A DNA stretch of 64,000 nt from the NCBI RefSeq assembly GCF_023218935.1, contig NZ_JAJIAL010000009.1; one strand, given 5' to 3'. Shown piece after piece: positions 1 through 8,557 of the stretch. The notes under the pieces are model-generated. The model had not been told where the DNA came from. It ran no database searches and saw only the letters and a list, made by a program, of their open reading frames with translations. A program made the translations under genes and the position numbers. The stretch's first letter is position 1; the number at the start of each line of letters is the position of its first letter. The DNA comes from Fructobacillus cardui. Its GTDB lineage: Bacteria; Bacillota; Bacilli; Lactobacillales; Lactobacillaceae.

Positions 1-4
1 ACAT

Positions 5-79
5 AAAAAAACGCCGTAACCAGAAATTAAATATCGCTTCTCTTTCTTGCGACAAATTTACCATTACAGGCGTTTTATT
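5..79 (-). terminator. Possible terminator of the fab/acc operon
   Basis: On the minus strand, downstream of accA, an AAACGCC-type arm (69-75) can pair with GGCGTTT (9-15), with further TGTAA/TTAC pairing inside, and a T-run follows at 5-10. The loop is long (about 44 nt), so this is a plausible but not ideal terminator. Confidence 0.5.
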
Positions 80-86
80 TTTTTAT

Positions 87-884
87 TTAGAAAGCCCGAA
101 AACGCTTCCGCCGTTGTTGAATCAACTCATCGTCAGATAATGTCTGCAATTCCTGAATTTCACTCGACAACTTTTCCTTCATGCCGTTAAAAATCTTGCC
201 ATGATTATGACCTTCTGGAATCACCAGGTCAATCACATTTTCCTTCATCAAATCAGCAGCCGTCAAGCCCATGATGCCAGCAGCTTCATTTGCTCGCTTG
301 GCATCCTTCCACAAAATAGAAGCAAAGCCTTCGGGTGACAAAATTGAATATGTGGCATTTTCAAACATCCACACTTGGTCAGCTGTGGCCAAGGCCAAGG
401 CACCACCGGAACCACCTTCACCATAGATAATGGAGATGATTGGAACTGGCAACTTCATTGACTTTAAAATTGACTGAGCAATCGCCTCCCCTTGACCCAA
501 GGCTTCAGCGTCCTTGCCAGGAAAGGCACCAGGCGTATTGATAAAGGTCACAATTGGACGGTGGAACTTTGCTGCTTGTTCCATCAATCGTTGCGCCTTC
601 CGGTAGCCCCAAGGCTGAGGTGACCCGTTTCGCTTAGACAACTTATCGTTGATATCCGTTCCCTTATCAATGGCAATCACAGTAACGGGCTGGCCGTTTA
701 ATCGTGCCAAACCACCAATAACTGATTTGTCATCGCCATAAAGGCGGTCGCCATGTAACTCAATGAAATCGTCAAAGATGCCATTGATTAATTCGCGCGC
801 CATAAAGCGGTCTTCGCGGGACTTTTTCACCACTTCAGCTGGATCGATTTCTTTTTTAAACAATGTCTTGATAAATTCGAACAT
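87..884 (-). CDS. accA: Acetyl-CoA carboxylase carboxyltransferase subunit alpha
   Basis: 265 aa. AccA is the alpha half of the carboxyltransferase that moves the carboxyl group from carboxybiotin-AccB to acetyl-CoA, giving malonyl-CoA for fatty-acid synthesis in the cytoplasm. The crotonase-like core is clear: a GDRLYGDD segment near residue 45, a glycine-rich TPGAFPGK loop near 117, and the GEGGSGGALAL oxyanion motif near 155. It is slightly short compared with Gram-negative AccA (about 320 aa), as is usual in lactobacilli. Its ATG overlaps the accD stop codon by one base (TAATG), which suggests translational coupling and equal subunit amounts. It is the last gene of the operon. Confidence 0.96.
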   Translation of the reverse strand: MFEFIKTLFKKEIDPAEVVKKSREDRFMARELINGIFDDFIELHGDRLYGDDKSVIGGLARLNGQPVTVIAIDKGTDINDKLSKRNGSPQPWGYRKAQRLMEQAAKFHRPIVTFINTPGAFPGKDAEALGQGEAIAQSILKSMKLPVPIISIIYGEGGSGGALALATADQVWMFENATYSILSPEGFASILWKDAKRANEAAGIMGLTAADLMKENVIDLVIPEGHNHGKIFNGMKEKLSSEIQELQTLSDDELIQQRRKRFRAF

Positions 885-1726
885 TATTCAGCCTCCTGTT
901 GATGTAGTGACACAATATTCGCAATCATGCCAGCCATGTCTTGGCGAGGAACAATCTTGTCAACAAAGCCGTTTTCCAAGAGCGTTTCTACTCGTTGGAA
1001 GTCCTTTGGTAACTTTTCATGAATCGTTGATTCAATCACACGAGCACCAGCGAAACCAACCAAGGCGTGTGGTTCAGCCAATGTAACGTCACCCTGCATT
1101 GCAAAGGAAGCAGTCACACCACCTGTCGTTGGATCGGTCAGCACAACTAAGTACAACAAGCCAGCTTCCTGGTGTGCGGCAACTGCAGCTGATACCTTAG
1201 CCATCTGCATCAAGGAATTAATTCCTTCTTGCATTCGCGCCCCACCAGAAGCCGTAAACATCACGACTGGCAAGCGGTTTTCTGTGGCGTACTCGAAGAG
1301 ACAGGTAATCTTTTCGCCGGTCATTGATCCCAGTGAGGCCATCATAAAGTAAGCGTCCATGATGCCCAGGGCAACCTTTTCGCCTTCAATCGTGGCCGTC
1401 CCAGTCAAAACAGACTCGTTCATCTCAGTTTGCTTCTTAGCCCGGGCTAATTTTTCCTCATAGCCAGGGAAATCAGAATGATCAATCGTCAAGTCAACGT
1501 TCATCTCGACAAAGTCTTCCGTTAACAGAGCAACCCGTTCGTGCGCCTGCAAACGGAAACCGTAATTACACTTTGGACAAACGCGGTATGGTCCCAGCTC
1601 CTTGTTGTAAATCTGTTCGCCACAGTATGGGCAAGCCAGAAAGAGGCCATCAGGAATCCGATCCTTAATGGCATCGGTCACCTTAATCTTATTTTGTTCA
1701 GGTTTTTTTGAATTAAATAAATCCAT
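884..1726 (-). CDS. accD: Acetyl-CoA carboxylase carboxyltransferase subunit beta
   Basis: 280 aa. AccD pairs with AccA to form the carboxyltransferase. Near residues 33-53 the protein carries the four-cysteine zinc ribbon typical of AccD (CPYCGE, then CPKC). The crotonase-fold core follows, with SGGARMQEG near 160 and DPTTGGVTASFA near 200. Length is normal for the family. It lies about 100 nt downstream of accC; that gap holds a strong hairpin (1790-1813). It is co-transcribed with accA, whose start codon overlaps the accD stop. Confidence 0.96.
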   Translation of the reverse strand: MDLFNSKKPEQNKIKVTDAIKDRIPDGLFLACPYCGEQIYNKELGPYRVCPKCNYGFRLQAHERVALLTEDFVEMNVDLTIDHSDFPGYEEKLARAKKQTEMNESVLTGTATIEGEKVALGIMDAYFMMASLGSMTGEKITCLFEYATENRLPVVMFTASGGARMQEGINSLMQMAKVSAAVAAHQEAGLLYLVVLTDPTTGGVTASFAMQGDVTLAEPHALVGFAGARVIESTIHEKLPKDFQRVETLLENGFVDKIVPRQDMAGMIANIVSLHQQEAE

Positions 1727-1789
1727 ATTATTTTGGGCTCTGCCCTTTCCCCCTCATCACTGTTTGGGCCTAAAGTTTCTTAAGCAAGT

Positions 1790-1813
1790 GAAAGCCGCTC
1801 AAAGGCGGCTTTC
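1790..1813 (-). other. Intercistronic hairpin between accC and accD
   Basis: A perfect 9-bp stem (GAAAGCCGC at 1790-1798 with GCGGCTTTC at 1805-1813) closes a 6-nt loop in the accC-accD gap. No T-run follows on the minus strand, so it is more likely an mRNA-stability or processing element than a terminator. Confidence 0.6.
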
Positions 1814-1823
1814 GTCAAGAAAT

Positions 1824-3206
1824 TTATTCACCAGCTTGTTCAGCCAGTTTTTCTTCCCACTTTGGCATAAATGTATCTTCAAGATACTTCGTTCCAAAGT
1901 TATCTGTCAAGACGTTTTCATCCAGCAACAAGGCCTTTTGGAAAGTCTGTGATGTAGAAACACCCACTAAGGAAGTTTCATCCACCATTCGTTCCAATTT
2001 CGCTAAGGCTTCCCCACGCGTTTCATCATGGGCAATCAGCTTCGCAATCATTGAATCATAGAACGGCTGGATGGTGTCGCCATTGTAAAGGGCTGAATCG
2101 ATTCGAACCCCTGGTCCACCAGTTGGCAAGAAGACAAAGTCAACTTTTCCAGCACTAGGGGCAAAATTAGCTTCAGGCTTTTCAGCCGTCAACCGCATTT
2201 CAACGGCGTGACCGCTGATTTGAACGTCATCTTGCTTTAACTTCAATTCTTCACTGGCAGCAACTTCAACCTGCAAGCGAACCAAATCCAAGCCTGTCAC
2301 CATTTCAGTGATTGGGTGCTCAACCTGAATTCGAGTGTTCATTTCCATGAAGTAGAACTTGCCTTCTTGATCTTGAAGGAATTCAATCGTTCCAGTATTT
2401 TCATAGTCAATCGCATTCACGGCCTTTGTGACAATGTCCATCAGCTCTTCACGCATTGTTGGTGTCACGGAAGCGGCTGGTGATTCTTCCATCACCTTTT
2501 GGTTCCGACGTTGCAAAGAACAGTTTCGTTCTGGCAAGCAAATCACGTTGCCAAATTGGTCACGAATCACCTGCATTTCGATATGGCGGACATCCGTCAT
2601 CACCTTTTCGATGTACATATGGTCATCACCATATGACAACTGAGCTTCGCTTTGGGCGTTGATAAAGTTTTCTGCTAGTTCACCTTCTGAGTAAACAAAG
2701 CGCATTCCCTTACCGCCACCACCGGCAGCAGCCTTCAGCAACAACGGGAATCCCGTCTTTTTTGAAACCTCAATGGCTTCGTCGACGTTATGAATATAGC
2801 CATCAGAACCAGGAATTACCGGAACGCCTGCCTTGGTCATTTCTGCTCGAGCATGTTCCTTATTTCCCATCAAATCGATTGTTTCAGGACGAGGGCCAAT
2901 CCACTTAATGTTGACATCGCCGACCATTTCGGCAAATAGGGCGTTTTCTGATAAGAACCCATAGCCTGGGTGAATTGCTTCAGCACCCGTTAATAGGGCT
3001 GCTGTCACAACATTTTTCATGTTTAGGTAAGAATCAGCAGGCTTTGGGCCACCAACACAGATGGCCTCGTCTGCTACTTGAACGTGCAAAGAATCCTTGT
3101 CAGCCGTTGAATAAATCGCAACCGTTTGGATACTCATTTCCTTCAACGTCCGGATAATCCGCACGGCGATTTCGCCACGATTGGCTACCAATACTTTTTT
3201 AAACAT
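1824..3206 (-). CDS. accC: Acetyl-CoA carboxylase biotin carboxylase subunit
   Basis: 460 aa. AccC carboxylates the biotin on AccB, using ATP and bicarbonate. Visible features are the N-terminal MFKKVLVANRGEIA motif, the ATP-grasp glycine loop KAAAGGGGKGMR near residue 160, the EMNTRIQVEHPITE catalytic segment near 288, and the C-terminal carboxylase domain. An in-frame start five codons upstream exists (3221), but the ATG at 3206 is preferred: it has GGAG six bases upstream and matches the family N-terminus. The fabZ stop codon (3208-3210) almost abuts this start. Confidence 0.96.
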   Translation of the reverse strand: MFKKVLVANRGEIAVRIIRTLKEMSIQTVAIYSTADKDSLHVQVADEAICVGGPKPADSYLNMKNVVTAALLTGAEAIHPGYGFLSENALFAEMVGDVNIKWIGPRPETIDLMGNKEHARAEMTKAGVPVIPGSDGYIHNVDEAIEVSKKTGFPLLLKAAAGGGGKGMRFVYSEGELAENFINAQSEAQLSYGDDHMYIEKVMTDVRHIEMQVIRDQFGNVICLPERNCSLQRRNQKVMEESPAASVTPTMREELMDIVTKAVNAIDYENTGTIEFLQDQEGKFYFMEMNTRIQVEHPITEMVTGLDLVRLQVEVAASEELKLKQDDVQISGHAVEMRLTAEKPEANFAPSAGKVDFVFLPTGGPGVRIDSALYNGDTIQPFYDSMIAKLIAHDETRGEALAKLERMVDETSLVGVSTSQTFQKALLLDENVLTDNFGTKYLEDTFMPKWEEKLAEQAGE

Positions 3207-3207
3207 C

Positions 3208-3639
3208 TTAATCTCCAACAATAAATGTCAATTCAGCGGTTGTAGCCTTCTTACCATTCACCCAGGCAATTCCTTTTCCTGAACCAACAGGGCCACGCAA
3301 ACGATCCAAAACGACTTCTAAGCGCAATTGGTCACCAGGACGAACCATTTGACGGTAGCGAGCCTTCTTGATACCACCAAAGTAAGCTGTCTTACCCTTG
3401 AACTCAGGCATTGAAAGCAAAGCAACAGCACCAGCTTGGGCCAATGCCTCAACGGTCAAAGCACCTGGGAAAGTTGGGTTACCAGGGAAGTGGCCTTGGA
3501 AAATTTCTTCGTTAATTGAAATGTTCTTGATAGCCACGCAGCGCTCACCAGGTACTAATTCCTCAACCGTGTCCAACATCAACATTGGGTAACGATGTGG
3601 AAGAATTTCTTGAATTTCCTTTGTGTTCAATTGGGTCAT
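3208..3639 (-). CDS. fabZ: 3-hydroxyacyl-ACP dehydratase FabZ
   Basis: 143 aa. This hot-dog-fold enzyme dehydrates 3-hydroxyacyl-ACP to trans-2-enoyl-ACP in the elongation cycle. The family signature is present: LPHRYPMLMLD near residue 14 with the catalytic His nearby in GHFPGNPTFPG (about 49-59), and the helix glutamate in VEALAQAGAV. It is the second dehydratase in this operon. Its LPHRYP and NPTFPG versions fit ordinary FabZ, whereas the product at 10012-10455 has the IPNRYP and NPVMPG versions of FabN. It lies directly upstream of accC; the gap to accB carries two hairpins. Confidence 0.94.
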   Translation of the reverse strand: MTQLNTKEIQEILPHRYPMLMLDTVEELVPGERCVAIKNISINEEIFQGHFPGNPTFPGALTVEALAQAGAVALLSMPEFKGKTAYFGGIKKARYRQMVRPGDQLRLEVVLDRLRGPVGSGKGIAWVNGKKATTAELTFIVGD

Positions 3640-3670
3640 AGCTTTTCTCCTTTTAGCTGTCTATGTATAT

Positions 3671-3713
3671 CCAAGCAATGCTTGGACAAGACGATCGGCC
3701 GAAATAGCCGTCT
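3671..3713 (-). other. Two small hairpins between accB and fabZ
   Basis: CCAAG/CTTGG (3671-3685) and AGACG/CGTCT (3689-3713, with an inner GGC/GCC pairing) form consecutive stem-loops in the 80-nt accB-fabZ gap. No terminator T-tract follows on the minus strand. Confidence 0.4.
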
Positions 3714-3719
3714 AATCTC

Positions 3720-4196
3720 TTAATCAGTTGTGACACGGTAAAGTGGCTTATCAAAATCAACCACTTCTTCGTTATCAACCAAAACTTCAGCAATGGTACC
3801 AGAAACGTCTGACTTGATTTCAGTCATCAACTTCATGGCTTCAATGATAGCAACCGTTTCGCCCTTCTCGACGTGGTCGCCAACATTCTTAAAGTTTGAT
3901 TCACCTGGCTTTGGTTGGAGATACACCGTTCCGACCATTGGTGCCTTGATTTCTTTTCCGGCAGCTGCTGGTGCAGCTACTTCAGGCGCAGCGGCCTGGG
4001 CTGCTGGCTCTTGGTTCACAACAGGTTGCGCTGCGGGTGCACTTGGCGCTACTGGCGCTGGTGTGCTACCGCCTTGAACCTGTTCGTTCTTAGACAAGTG
4101 CAATGAAAATTCACCATCTTGGATGTAAACATCGCGCAGGGTAGACTTTTCCAAGTCTGCCATCAATTCACGAATTTCTTTGACATTTAAATTCAT
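3720..4196 (-). CDS. accB: Acetyl-CoA carboxylase biotin carboxyl carrier protein
   Basis: 158 aa. AccB carries the biotin that shuttles CO2 between AccC and AccA/AccD. The C-terminal lipoyl/biotinyl domain contains the EAMKLM motif (residues 119-124), with Lys122 as the expected biotinylation site for a BirA-type ligase. Residues of about 43-80 form an Ala/Pro-rich flexible linker. The N-terminal KEIRELMADLEKS helix is typical of AccB. It starts 16 nt after fabF. Confidence 0.96.
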   Translation of the reverse strand: MNLNVKEIRELMADLEKSTLRDVYIQDGEFSLHLSKNEQVQGGSTPAPVAPSAPAAQPVVNQEPAAQAAAPEVAAPAAAGKEIKAPMVGTVYLQPKPGESNFKNVGDHVEKGETVAIIEAMKLMTEIKSDVSGTIAEVLVDNEEVVDFDKPLYRVTTD

Positions 4197-4211
4197 TATT
4201 GAACTTCCCTC

Positions 4212-5462
4212 TTACCACTTCTTGAAGACAACAGCTGCGTTATGACCACCAAAACCATAGTTAGCAGACAAAACATATTCAGGAGCCATATTCTTGTTCG
4301 CTTCGTTAACCAAGTTCACCAACTTTGTGTGCTCATCTGGTTCATCAAAGCCAACGTTAACTGGTAATTGACCACGGTCGATAGCACCAACAGAAGCAAC
4401 GGCTTCGATGGCACCGGCGGCACCCAAAAGGTGACCCGTCATGCCCTTCGTTGATGAAACCAAGACAGAGTTTGGACCAAAGACAGAAGCAACGGCTTCG
4501 GCTTCACCTGAATCGTTTGCACCGGTAGCAGTACCGTGGGCATTCAAATACGTGATGTCTTCTGGCTTGATATCAGCATCCTTCAAGGCTGCCTCCATTG
4601 CCCGAGCAGCTCCTTCACCGTCAGGGGCAGGAGAAGTCATGTGGTAAGCATCTGATGATGCACCATAACCAACCACTTCGGCCAAGATGTTAGCACCACG
4701 AGCTTCAGCGTGTTCCAAAGATTCCAATACAAGGATTCCTGAACCTTCACCCAAGACAAAACCATGACGGTTCTTGTCAAATGGCTTTGACGCTTGTGCT
4801 GGGTCTTCTTCCTTTGACAAAGCAGTCAAAGCGGCGAAACCAGCAATTCCGATTTCGTTGACAGTCGCTTCTGAACCACCGGTCAACATCACGTCTTCAC
4901 GACCTGATTGGATGCGCCAGAAGGCTTCACCAATGGCATTCGTAGCTGAGGCACAAGCCGTTACAACTGTAAAGTTCACGCCACGAGCGCCAAAGCGCAA
5001 TGAAACGTTTCCTGAAACCATATTTGGAATTGATTCAGGGACAAACAATGGTGAAACGCGTTGTGGTCCCTTTTCGTGCATCTTAATTACTTGTTCTTGG
5101 ATAGTTGTCAAACCACCAATTCCGTTTCCCAAGATAACACCAAAACGTTCTGAATTAGCAACCTTTGACTTTGCTTCTGAACCTTCGTCAGGCAACAATC
5201 CTGCTTGGTCCAATGCTTGGTAGGAAGCATCGATAGCATACTGTGAGAACAAGTCCAACTTACGTGCATCACGCTTTCCAACGCGCAAAGCTGGATCAAA
5301 ACCGTCAACCTGTCCGGCAACTGAAATACCAGTTTCAGTTGCATCAAACTTCGTGATTGGCTTAATTCCTAATTTTTCATCAAAAAGGCCATCCAAGAAG
5401 GTCTTTGTATCGTTTCCTAATGGGGTAACAGCCCCCATCCCAGTAATTACGACTCGTGTCAT
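4212..5462 (-). CDS. fabF: 3-oxoacyl-ACP synthase II
   Basis: 416 aa. FabF is the condensing enzyme that elongates acyl-ACP with malonyl-ACP. The Cys-His-His triad of the KAS I/II family is visible: Cys170 in TACASATN, His309 in NAHGTAT and His344 in GMTGHLLGAAG. Length is normal. No separate fabB is seen in the operon, so this is probably the main elongating synthase. Confidence 0.97.
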   Translation of the reverse strand: MTRVVITGMGAVTPLGNDTKTFLDGLFDEKLGIKPITKFDATETGISVAGQVDGFDPALRVGKRDARKLDLFSQYAIDASYQALDQAGLLPDEGSEAKSKVANSERFGVILGNGIGGLTTIQEQVIKMHEKGPQRVSPLFVPESIPNMVSGNVSLRFGARGVNFTVVTACASATNAIGEAFWRIQSGREDVMLTGGSEATVNEIGIAGFAALTALSKEEDPAQASKPFDKNRHGFVLGEGSGILVLESLEHAEARGANILAEVVGYGASSDAYHMTSPAPDGEGAARAMEAALKDADIKPEDITYLNAHGTATGANDSGEAEAVASVFGPNSVLVSSTKGMTGHLLGAAGAIEAVASVGAIDRGQLPVNVGFDEPDEHTKLVNLVNEANKNMAPEYVLSANYGFGGHNAAVVFKKW

Positions 5463-5508
5463 TGCCGCTTCCTTTCTAATCTCAGTAACTTAAAATGAAC
5501 GATGATTA

Positions 5509-6237
5509 TTAAATATAAAGGCCACCGTCAACGGTAATCGTTTGTCCAGTCATGTAGTCGTTGCCGGCTAAGAATAGCGCAACATCGGCCACATCATCAA
5601 TTGAACCAAACCGTGACAAAGGAATCTCATTCAAGATGGCTTCACGCGCCTTGTCTGACAAGGCATCCGTCATATCCGAAATAATCATCCCAGGGGCGAT
5701 GGCGTTTACGCGGATATTGCGCTTCGCCCCTTCCTTAGCCAAAGACTTTGTCAAACCAATGATACCAGCCTTTGAAGCAGCATAATTAGCTTGACCAACA
5801 TTGCCCATTTGACCAACAACAGAAGCCATGTTCAAAATCACACCATGCTTTTGTCGGATCATCTTCTTAAAGACGGGTTGCGTCACGTTGAACGTTCCAT
5901 TCAAGTTTGTGTTCACAACCTGGGCAAAATCAGCTGGGCTCATCCCCATTACTAACTGATCCTTGGTAATCCCGGCGTTGTTCACCAAGATATCAATGCC
6001 TTCAAAGCCTTCTTGCTTGTACAAGTCTTTGAAAGTTGCTTCAACTGTTTCAGCATCAGCAACGTCAAATCGCAACGTCATTGGCTTTTGCTTGAAGGAG
6101 TTGATGACTTCTTCTTTAATAGCAGAACGACCATGCAAGATAACACGGGCGCCCGCATTGTCAAAGGCGTGGGCAACGGCTAAGCCGATTCCTCGTGATG
6201 ACCCAGTTACCAAAACGGTTTGATTAGTAAAGTCCAT
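5509..6237 (-). CDS. fabG: 3-oxoacyl-ACP reductase
   Basis: 242 aa. FabG is the NADPH-dependent reductase of 3-ketoacyl-ACP. It is a short-chain dehydrogenase with the TGSSRGIG cofactor motif near residues 11-18, the NNAG motif near 87, the catalytic Ser in NMASVVGQ, and YAASKAG with the Tyr-Lys pair near 152-156. Length is normal. It sits six bases from fabD and is expected to be co-translated with it. Confidence 0.96.
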   Translation of the reverse strand: MDFTNQTVLVTGSSRGIGLAVAHAFDNAGARVILHGRSAIKEEVINSFKQKPMTLRFDVADAETVEATFKDLYKQEGFEGIDILVNNAGITKDQLVMGMSPADFAQVVNTNLNGTFNVTQPVFKKMIRQKHGVILNMASVVGQMGNVGQANYAASKAGIIGLTKSLAKEGAKRNIRVNAIAPGMIISDMTDALSDKAREAILNEIPLSRFGSIDDVADVALFLAGNDYMTGQTITVDGGLYI

Positions 6238-6243
6238 GGATTC

Positions 6244-7185
6244 TTATCCTTTCTCTGCGTTGATGGCATCAACGACTTTTTGATAGGAAGCAAAGTCCGT
6301 CACCGTATACTTGGTAACTTCCTTTGGCGCAATTTTCTTCGCAAATTTTACGAGGGTAGCAGCAGGACCGATTTCAACCAAAGTATCAACTCCGGCATCC
6401 ACGATTTTCTGCAAGCATTGTGCAAAGTAGGTTGGCGAAACAATCTGCTTCGTCAAGGTATCCTTGACGGTTTCAGTTGTAAAGGCTTGCTTCGTCGTGT
6501 TGGAATAAACAGGGTAAGCCCCTGCACCAAATTCTTCTCCTGCCAAGCGCGTTGCCATCTTTTCAGAGGCTTCGTTTAGCAATGGCGTGTGGAAGGCACC
6601 AACAACTGGTAGCTCGACCTGCTTTTTGACACCGGCTTCTGTCAATGCCTCAACAGCCTGGTCAACATCGGCTTTCACACCGCCAATAACCAGTTGTGAA
6701 AAGGTATTAAAATTAGCTGGGTAAACTTGTACGTCCTTTTTTTGCAAACCTTCAACAACCTCAACAATCATATCTTGGTTATCATCCAAAACCGCAACCA
6801 TCTTGCCGGGGTTCTTGTCGCCAACCTCTTGCATGTATTGACCACGATCTTTAACCAAAGCGATTGCCTGCTCAAAGGTCAGAATGCCATTGGCAACCAA
6901 GGCTGGATATTCACCTAACGAAAGGCCCAAACCAGCAACCACATCCGTTAAGCCAGCATCCTTTAATGATGCAGCTAAGGCTGCATCCATTGCCACAATG
7001 GCTGGTTGTGCATACTGTGTTTGTCGAATTTTTTCTTCGTCTTGGTCTAACTCATTTAAGTCATAGCCTAAGATGGCAGAAGCCTTATCAATACAAGCCT
7101 TGTAGCCCGGCAAGTTTTCATAGAGGTCAGTCCCCATGCCCGCTTGCTGTGATCCCTGACCGTTGAATAGCAGTCCTACTTTCAT
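6244..7185 (-). CDS. fabD: Malonyl-CoA-ACP transacylase
   Basis: 313 aa. FabD transfers malonyl from CoA to AcpP. It has the acyltransferase nucleophile elbow GLSLGEYPAL with Ser89, the N-terminal FNGQGSQQAGMG loop, and the catalytic His in GAFHTPLL near residue 198. It lies 12 nt downstream of fabK and 6 nt upstream of fabG. Confidence 0.96.
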   Translation of the reverse strand: MKVGLLFNGQGSQQAGMGTDLYENLPGYKACIDKASAILGYDLNELDQDEEKIRQTQYAQPAIVAMDAALAASLKDAGLTDVVAGLGLSLGEYPALVANGILTFEQAIALVKDRGQYMQEVGDKNPGKMVAVLDDNQDMIVEVVEGLQKKDVQVYPANFNTFSQLVIGGVKADVDQAVEALTEAGVKKQVELPVVGAFHTPLLNEASEKMATRLAGEEFGAGAYPVYSNTTKQAFTTETVKDTLTKQIVSPTYFAQCLQKIVDAGVDTLVEIGPAATLVKFAKKIAPKEVTKYTVTDFASYQKVVDAINAEKG

Positions 7186-7197
7186 TAGAAACCTCGC

Positions 7198-8163
7198 TTA
7201 TTTTTCCTTGTTTTCAATGCCCATGATGTCCGTTGCTTGTGCCCAAATTTCGGCCAAGATTTCAGCAACAGGCTTTTCATCATTGACCATTCCTGAAATT
7301 TGACCAGCCATGAAGGCCCCACCGTTCTTGTCACCATCGACAACGGCGGCACGCAAGGTTCCTGATTCAAGCTTTTCAACTGTTTCGTAATCAGGCTCTG
7401 GCTTACCGATTTCTTCTACTTCGCGCTTCACGTATTCCTTGGCCATCTTGTTCTTCAAGACACGGACACGTGAACCAACAATGTTACCAGTGATAATCGT
7501 ATCAATATCACGGGCCTTCAAGACCTTGGCCTTGTAGTTTGGGTGAACTTCAGACTCAGTCGCCGTCAAGAAACGAGTTCCCATCTGAACCCCTGAGGCA
7601 CCCAAGGCAAAGGCAGCGGCAACACCACGGCCATCACCGATTCCACCAGCGGCAATAACGGGAATATCAACGGCATCAACAACTTGTGGTACCAAAGCCA
7701 TTGTTGTCATTTGACCAATGTGACCACCTGATTCCATTCCTTCGGCAACTACGGCATCAACACCCTTACGTTGCATCATCTTCGCCATTGAAACGGATGG
7801 CACAACAGGGATAACCATTACACCTGCGGCATGCAACTCTTCTAAGAATGGTGATGGATCACCGGCACCGGTTGCCACAACCTTCACGCCTTCTTCTAAA
7901 ATGACATCGAAGACTTCGCGAATGTGACGAGACATCAACATCACGTTGACCCCAAAAGGCTTATCCGTTAATTCCTTGGCACGACGAACTTCACGACGAA
8001 CTTCGTCACCATGCCAGTAACCAGTTCCAATAAAACCAAGTCCACCAGCTTCAGATACAGCGGCAGCCAAGGCACCTGTACCGGCCCAAGTCATCCCACC
8101 TTCAACGATTGGGTACTTCATCCCTAATTTATCAAAAATGGGGTTGTCAATTTTAAATGTCAT
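7198..8163 (-). CDS. fabK: FMN-dependent enoyl-ACP reductase II
   Basis: 321 aa. This is a nitronate-monooxygenase-fold TIM-barrel flavoprotein of the FabK type, which reduces trans-2-enoyl-ACP with NAD(P)H and FMN. Visible features are the N-terminal YPIVEGGMTW motif, the EGMESGGHIG glycine segment near residue 143, VDIPVIAAGGIGDG near 168 and GVQMGTRFLTA near 192. No fabI is seen, so FabK is probably the only enoyl reductase of this operon. FabK-only organisms are usually insensitive to triclosan-type FabI inhibitors (family knowledge). Confidence 0.94.
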   Translation of the reverse strand: MTFKIDNPIFDKLGMKYPIVEGGMTWAGTGALAAAVSEAGGLGFIGTGYWHGDEVRREVRRAKELTDKPFGVNVMLMSRHIREVFDVILEEGVKVVATGAGDPSPFLEELHAAGVMVIPVVPSVSMAKMMQRKGVDAVVAEGMESGGHIGQMTTMALVPQVVDAVDIPVIAAGGIGDGRGVAAAFALGASGVQMGTRFLTATESEVHPNYKAKVLKARDIDTIITGNIVGSRVRVLKNKMAKEYVKREVEEIGKPEPDYETVEKLESGTLRAAVVDGDKNGGAFMAGQISGMVNDEKPVAEILAEIWAQATDIMGIENKEK

Positions 8164-8199
8164 AATCTCTGCCTCTTTATTTTATCTATCTGTATGTAT

Positions 8200-8214
8200 G
8201 CGGTTAAAAACCGC
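8200..8214 (-). other. Hairpin between acpP and fabK
   Basis: GCGGTT (8200-8205) pairs with AACCGC (8209-8214) across a 3-nt loop, just after the acpP stop. It may shield the 3' end of an acpP-containing transcript segment. No T-run follows. Confidence 0.5.
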
Positions 8215-8221
8215 TTGATGC

Positions 8222-8464
8222 TTACTTCTTGTCAAGTTGGTCCTTGATCTTGTTAACCAAGTCTTGAACAGTCTTAACTTCTTCAGTTTCTTCCAACTTG
8301 ATGTCAAAGTCGTCTTCGACACGGTTCAAAACTTCGAACAAATCCAATGAATCAGCATCGATGTCATCAGTCATGTTAGTAGTCAATGAAACTTCTGAAT
8401 CTTCCAAATCGAATTGGTCGATCAAAATTTCCTTAACCTTGTCAAAAATTTCTTCGTTAGTCAT
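8222..8464 (-). CDS. acpP: Acyl carrier protein
   Basis: 80 aa acidic protein. AcpP holds the growing acyl chain on a 4'-phosphopantetheine attached to Ser39, in the conserved DADSLDLFEV segment at the start of helix 2. A start two codons upstream (8470) is also possible, but the ATG at 8464 has better spacing from AGGAG. The gene is bracketed by hairpins at 8515-8534 and 8200-8214. TATAAT-like bases at the fabH stop codon could give an extra acpP promoter (weak). Confidence 0.95.
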   Translation of the reverse strand: MTNEEIFDKVKEILIDQFDLEDSEVSLTTNMTDDIDADSLDLFEVLNRVEDDFDIKLEETEEVKTVQDLVNKIKDQLDKK

Positions 8465-8490
8465 GAGCATGCTCTCCTATATAGATGTTC

Positions 8491-8534
8491 GTATTGCAAT
8501 ACGTTGGATTTTTACGGTGCAGTCTACTACACCG
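8491..8534 (-). other. Palindrome and hairpin in the acpP leader
   Basis: The 87-nt fabH-acpP gap contains a perfect 12-bp palindrome (GTATTGCAATAC, 8491-8502) and a CGGTG/CACCG stem-loop (8515-8534). Neither has a terminator T-tract. They may act in RNA processing or as a DNA-binding site. They do not match the FabT box. Confidence 0.4.
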
Positions 8535-8557
8535 CAATCCTGATTTTTATTTTTTAA

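Noticed and set aside
3793..4106. Long plus-strand reading frames opposite accB
   Set aside because: Shadow frames of the Ala/Pro-rich linker; no ribosome-binding site and no homologous look.
6220..6579. Plus-strand reading frame opposite fabD
   Set aside because: Antisense shadow of a well-conserved gene.
8491..8502. FabT box before acpP
   Set aside because: The palindrome GTATTGCAATAC lacks the TTTGA/TCAAA arms of FabT sites.
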